Below are positions 59,389 through 64,000 of a stretch of 64,000 nucleotides of DNA, in pieces (position 1 is the first letter of the stretch; each line of letters starts with the position of its first letter). The DNA is taken from NCBI RefSeq assembly GCF_002999335.1, contig NW_020312083.1, positions 43,442-107,441 of the forward strand, written 5' to 3'. This stretch comes from Cyclospora cayetanensis. Lineage: Eukaryota; Apicomplexa; Conoidasida; Eucoccidiorida; Eimeriidae. The notes below the pieces were generated by a model. The model saw nothing but the letters and a program-made list of their open reading frames with translations, was not told where the DNA came from and did no database searches. Position numbers and translations under genes: made by a program.

Positions 59389-61101
59389 GTACTCTTGATG
59401 CATCGCGAACCTGCTCGGAAAGCCCTTAGGAACTTCGGGGAGGCCGCATTTCGGCTTGAGCTCGATACACACATAGCGCAGAGGCGTGCTTAGGGGTGAG
59501 CCATCCGACGGCTGAGCTGCTGCTGTGGCTGCTGCTGCTGCCGATGTAGGCGAATAACCCTTTCGCGAACACACTGCAGCATCTCGGAGAGACGCCAGCT
59601 CGCCAGGAAGCTCTGTGGAGCCCTCCCGCGGAGAAAGCGGCCTCAGCAAGGCTGGAGGGATGCCGATAAGGTCTGTTTCGACGGCGCAACAGACACACCG
59701 CCTGCAGCAGCACGCCGCAAGCACCATTTGAGATGCATGCATGCTGCAGCTACAGAACTGCGGTCCGGCATGGGCGGCTACGGGGGAGGCTTCCTCCTGC
59801 GCTCTTGCTGAAGGGGCTGGGGGTGAGCGCGCGAGGAGAAGACCGCAGAAAAGACAAGTGCGTGGCAGTCCAGTGCACGACGTGCGATGCAGGCTGTGCC
59901 AGAGGGCCTCTCCGCAGCAGGCGCAGACAGCATGAAGCTTCTCTGAATCCAGAGAAGGCGCATACTGCGTGGCTCCGCCGCGATTCGCGCGAGCAGAGCT
60001 AGCCGTGCCAGCGCCATCCGATCCAGCGTCGGGAGGGGAAGGGGATGCGTCTGCCGCGGCTGCCTTCAAGTTTCGCGCGCACTGCAAGGAGACTGCACAT
60101 GCTGCCTGGGGGGTCGTGCACGTGTCTTGTGAAGCTCTGCCCGTGAGTATTCCAGCGACGCTCCCTGCAAGCGAAGAAAACTGCTGCAGCACCTCTACAG
60201 GAGCAGATCCCACTCTCTGTAGCTCGACGTTTTCCAGCGGTAGACCGAAGAAGGTGGGTGTCTGTCGCACGTCTCCTGCAAGAGATCTGGCGCCTCCTGA
60301 CGGCACGCTTCGAACTGCTGCTAGACGGGTAGATTTTGCGGGATTGATGCCGAGGCGCGCAAGGGTGGGAGGGGGAAAGGCGAGCTTCGTCTGTGCCTGT
60401 GGTGCAAAGGATTCTCGGGAAGCACAGACCTCCGCCTTGACTCCAGATCTACGTATCCAGCGGCCTGTGGAGTTGTTGCCATCAAGGTGTCTCGACACCT
60501 CAAGACGAATGAGACGCGTCGGAGAGCGTCTCTTCGTGCTTTCGAGACTTCTGAGCTTGGCGAAAAGGGTTGGCTGCCTCCACAGGGTGTCTCTCTGAAT
60601 TTGCATCAGGGGCCCTACAGCACCCCGATCCGCAGCAAAGCCGCTTGAAAACGTTTTTCGCCTGTTTCGCAGGCGATCAGTTGTTTTGAAAAAACCGACT
60701 GTGCTGCCCTGGATGCCCTTGGCGCGATGAATGCTTCCGTGGAGGACGCCCTTGCTGCCTTTCTTGCCGTAAATGGCGGCCGTTTCATGCGGCATGCTGC
60801 AAGGAGAATGGGAAAGAGGCGTTATGCAGCCTTTTACAGGCAAATGCGCGCGCATTTCTGAACCGGCTGCCCTGTGGCTGCTGGTCTGCTGCAACCAGCG
60901 CTGCTGGAGCCGCTGCAGGTGTACATACACCTGGGCAGTGAGCAGCCAGCGGCACGAGCAGTTGACTTTCCGAAACTTTACGACAACCCCTGGACAGCTG
61001 CTGTTTGCGAAAACAAAGTGCTGACCGCCTTCTCCCACAAGGCGCCACCCCATTTGGGGCACCATATTACGCTCCAGCAGCGGCCCCTGCTCTGAAACCA
61101 T
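56710..61101 (-). CDS. IPK1: Inositol-pentakisphosphate 2-kinase (IPK1)
   Basis: Phosphorylates InsP5 at position 2 to make phytate (InsP6). Six minus-strand exons: 58444-61101 (ATG 61101), 58259-58355, 57972-58014, 57488-57603, 56787-56937 and 56710-56755; every phase agrees, giving 1036 residues against about 450 in plants. Family motifs in order: GWRLVGEGGQHFVF and VVVKFRKV (N-lobe, near residue 17-45), YVCIELKPKCGLPEVPKGF (about residue 541), the APQNNLRVFVDGEP segment (about 639), FLLGRSAMDVSILINF, and the metal-binding RLRLVDFDFKPLAKIPL near the C-terminus. A roughly 500-residue insert separates the N-lobe from the KPKCG motif and holds two Cys-rich clusters (CACCGEALWH to CLFCG; CCCRRCVCC). 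A Gln tract follows KPKCG. The last intron is only 31 bases. Cytosolic or nuclear location is inferred from lack of a signal peptide. Confidence 0.93.
59322..59387 (-). repeat. CAG run coding poly-Gln in IPK1
   Basis: About 20 consecutive CAG codons on the minus strand, in exon 1 of IPK1 shortly after the KPKCG motif, then an Arg/Gln/Glu stretch. Nearly pure CAG, so likely to vary in length. Confidence 0.95.
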
Positions 61102-62963
61102 ATTCTGTACATGTCAGCCTGTGCTTTTTCTGTAGAAGAAGACGCGGCTTAACAGGGCGAGTGCTGATCGGATGCGCGGGGAGGCGCCTGGTTGCGTAAA
61201 CCAGCCCCCGTCGATACTGCGGCCAGAAGCGTTTCTGCACCCTCACTCGCACTCGGACAGACTTCCGCCGTAGAGTTAACACCGCTCTTCGAAAATGGGC
61301 ATAACTCAGAGAAGCAACCGGAGAGTGCGTCCAGACGAAGGACGAGGGGCCTCTTTGTAGTAGGGGGGCCCTTGGCTGCCGGGCATGATGTAACTCCGAA
61401 GAGGGTTGCTCGTTCGACGGAGGCCTCTGACGAAAGTGTGGAAGGGTGAGCAGAAATAACACATAAATACGCGCACCAAATTGCGCAAAACCTATTTCTG
61501 GGTGGCCGAAATACTCATTTCTTCCCAACAAACAACCTGGAGCTTGGTGGAGCTGAACTCGCTGGGCATCATCTCGGCTCGAAGGGCCTCCTCGGCCTCC
61601 AGTTTCTCTAGAGCGAGCGACTGACGCCCAATTCAAGGATTCCTGGCTCGTGCAATATCTGCCAGCAGGTGTATACGCTTCGTCTGCAGAAAAACCGGTG
61701 CAAGACACGCGCGCTCCCGACACCCGAGCGCCTCCTAGAGCGATCCCAGTGCATTCTTCTTACGCAGGAGGGCTAAAACACGCAGAGCAGAGCCCCTTGC
61801 CACCGCATAAATACATCTTATCTGCTACAAGTCATCGCTAGCAGTCGCACGAAACCAGTGCCACCCAGCTGCCTGTGCGTAGAGGGGGCGGGGAGTTTGG
61901 CCTGGGCCCTGTTTAGCGGACTGCACCACCTACACCCAAGCACTGTGTACTGCACTGGCTTTATGCTTACTCCCACAATACTTCTTGAAACGACCAAATG
62001 GTGGAAGGGTTTCTTGTATATCAAAGTTGCTGCAAAGTGCTCTTGGCGCAATACCAGAAGACGCATGTGTTTTGTGGGTGTGCGGCAGCCGCCCCATGCA
62101 GCAAGCTGCGAAGGCTCACAGTGTCTATATGATGGAGCAACGCGTTTTCCCCTCTCTGTCCTTCTCTGCTCATATGGGATCGCGGAGGAGCACGGGCAGA
62201 GGAAGCAGGGGTCCCTTTCAATGAATACGCAATTTATAGCTCTAGCCAGTTTGTACGAAGTCAAGTTTTGAGCGCCTTTCTGCGGAGGCCTTTTATGTGG
62301 AGTGTTACGTTCTAGCAGCGCCGTCGAGTGCTGCTCTAGCTGCACTACAATCGCCTGCCCGCATACTCGGGGCGACGCGCTGTGCGGTACGTGCTCAGGC
62401 AGCCAGTGAACCGACACCAGCTCAATTTGAGGAGTGAAGGCTGCTTGCGCGTGCCTTCATAGGAATTCTTAGGCATGCCAAACTTAAGGCTGAGGTCTAC
62501 TTCCAATGCGAAGCGCCGCTCTATTTTCGGAGCTGTGCGCTACACCATATGCTCTACAAAAAGCCCTCTACCGCAAAACAGTAAGCTGATTTCTGCTTCC
62601 CATTTTCCCCGGAGCACCACAACACAGTCGCATCGCAGGCTGCAGAGGCGACTCCACCCCCCTAACACAAATTCGACCTCCTGCGTGCAGAAGGGGGCTG
62701 CTTTGGAAGCCGTTATCTCGGTGCATTTCTCTTACTTGCATCACAACTTGCACAGGGACTAAACCGGCTTCGAGCGCACTTTGCTCCGTTAGCTACTCCC
62801 GTTCGCCGTCCTTCCTCCACACCTGAAGGCTTTGCCTTCAAGCTGCTGCGCACTTACAAGAGGCCTACAGGCGTCCAAGGCAAGGCAGCTATGAACAAGG
62901 CTAGTAAGACCGAGAAGGAGGATTCGCGGTGACACCTGAGGAGGAGGGAGGGCGACATCCCCT
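61102..62963. other. No supported gene
   Basis: Region upstream of IPK1 and downstream of CWC15. A minus-strand frame at 61067-61723 overlaps the IPK1 start in another frame and shows no family similarity. A plus-strand frame at 62475-62762 is basic and low in hydrophobic residues. I assign neither. Confidence 0.4.
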
Positions 62964-63552
62964 TCAGTCAATGTAGCGCTGAAGGAATTTCTTATGGAAT
63001 TCACTGCGCACGGGGTCGTTGATGAAGCTGCAGTCAATAACGATACACAAGAATCCACACATTCACACATTACATATACATACATGGGTGCATTGAAAGC
63101 AAGCAACGAGCTATAACAGCTCCGCTCCCCAAAGGACCCCCGCCAGCTGCCAAGCCAAACGCACACCCCTGGTGCCTACAAAGATGCTTTCCCGTATGCT
63201 GAAAAGCACATTCTACACCGCTTTTCGCGGAGAGCTGCCTTTGGACTGCCACACACAAATTAGCAAGGCGCCTTCCTTAATGGCCGCGTTGCAGGAAAGC
63301 GAGCTGCTCGCCGGCAAGCCCCCTTGAGCCACCCGTGCGCCGCGTGCACCGACAAAAAGCCTCTCACTGTTTCTTTGGCGCTGGCAGATTCTTGGCTTGG
63401 TTCTTGAAGACGACCTCGTCATCCCACCGCCGTTTCAGCGGACCAGTGTCTCCTCCTTCTTGCCCCGAACCTCCCTGATTAAGCAGCAGAGGGTTAGCCC
63501 TTAGCATACGTTCCTGTTGTTCTGCCTTCCTCTGCTCCTCCAACTCCCTCGC
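62964..63552 (-). CDS. CWC15: CWC15/Cwf15 splicing factor, C-terminal exons (partial)
   Basis: Two minus-strand exons, 63368-63552 and 62964-63027, join in phase 2. They encode the conserved C-terminus of CWC15, a component of the Prp19/CDC5L-associated spliceosome: a charged helix (ARELEEQRKAEQQERMLRAN), PLLLNQ, KRRWDDEVVFKNQAK and, after the splice, FINDPVRSEFHKKFLQRYID, stop. The family's central acidic segment and N-terminus are not visible in 63553-64000, so the 5' exons must lie beyond the window or be separated by a long intron. The intron 63028-63367 is plain. Confident because the WDDDVVFKNQA and FINDTxRxDFHxKF signatures are specific to this family. Confidence 0.92.
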
Positions 63553-64000
63553 CTGCATGCACGCCATCCACAAAGCATGTGCACGCCGATGAAAGCAGTG
63601 ACACCCCCCCCCGGCTCCGCCCCCTAAGCCGCAATACAAGAGGGCAGCAACCACCGGAATGTGGAGAAGGGCCCTTTCTCGATGCGCGCATCCCTTGACT
63701 ACCAACAAATCAGCAACACAGCAACAACAGCGGCAGCACCGGGAAAAACACCACTGTCAATCTGAGGTTGTTGCAGAAACCCAACGCGTGAGCGGCACGC
63801 CCGCGTTCCATCCCCCCCCCCCCCTACTTTCTGCACCCGTGTTTCTCTGTCAACGACCACTGCCCCCTTTACATCCCTACCCACACCTAGCGACGCTCCA
63901 CGCTGAACCCCGTCACCACCGTAATGCAAAGCACGTCCCACTACACCCGCAACGACACTACACATGTCGTATCCACCCGTGGCTATAGCTCATTCCTCCT
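63553..64000 (-). other. Probable CWC15 intron reaching the window edge
   Basis: No exon with CWC15 similarity was seen on the minus strand. It contains a run of about 12 C at 63813-63824 and a C-rich tract at 63606-63612. The upstream exon expected here is missing. Confidence 0.5.

Overview
The window reads as nuclear DNA of a coccidian apicomplexan, most likely an Eimeria species. The reasons are long CAG-type runs inside coding exons giving Gln, Ala and Ser tracts, intron-rich genes with dense (TG)n, (TA)n and (CATG)n satellites, AAACCCT-like motifs away from telomeres, and eukaryotic housekeeping genes with no bacterial features. The species call is inference. All gene models were joined by hand from GT/AG sites, reading-frame agreement and protein-family similarity recalled from knowledge; no search was run.

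Layout. 0-9 kb: a Fn3/SAM-like exon (+), a PP2C-type phosphatase (+, 8 exons) and a secreted Glu-rich repeat protein (-). 9-15.4 kb: a gene-poor, satellite-free stretch with degenerate copies of a dispersed repeat. 15.4-32 kb: a small Ala-rich protein (-), an MKT1-type post-transcriptional regulator (+), a FAM221 protein (-), two poorly defined small genes, and a 1370-residue helical-repeat protein (-) rich in poly-Gln and Asn/Ser tracts. 32.5-44.9 kb: one very large gene (+, 12 exons) for ribosome-biogenesis factor RRP5, with S1 domains at the front and HAT repeats at the end. 45.5-52 kb: a FABP-like small protein (-) and a complete 9-exon eRF1 gene (-). 52-56.7 kb: a second gene desert. 56.7-61.1 kb: inositol-pentakisphosphate 2-kinase (-, 6 exons). 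63-64 kb: the C-terminal exons of splicing factor CWC15 (-), cut by the window edge.

The window alternates repeat-rich blocks (about 0-8, 16-44 and 57-61 kb) with repeat-poor blocks (about 9-15 and 45-56 kb). The recognised genes cover the gene-expression path: rRNA processing (RRP5), splicing (CWC15), mRNA fate (MKT1) and translation termination (eRF1), together with phosphorylation signalling (PP2C) and inositol phosphate signalling (IPK1). They are not an operon or a pathway cluster; strands are mixed. I saw no RNA genes, CRISPR, insertion sequences or intact transposon genes.
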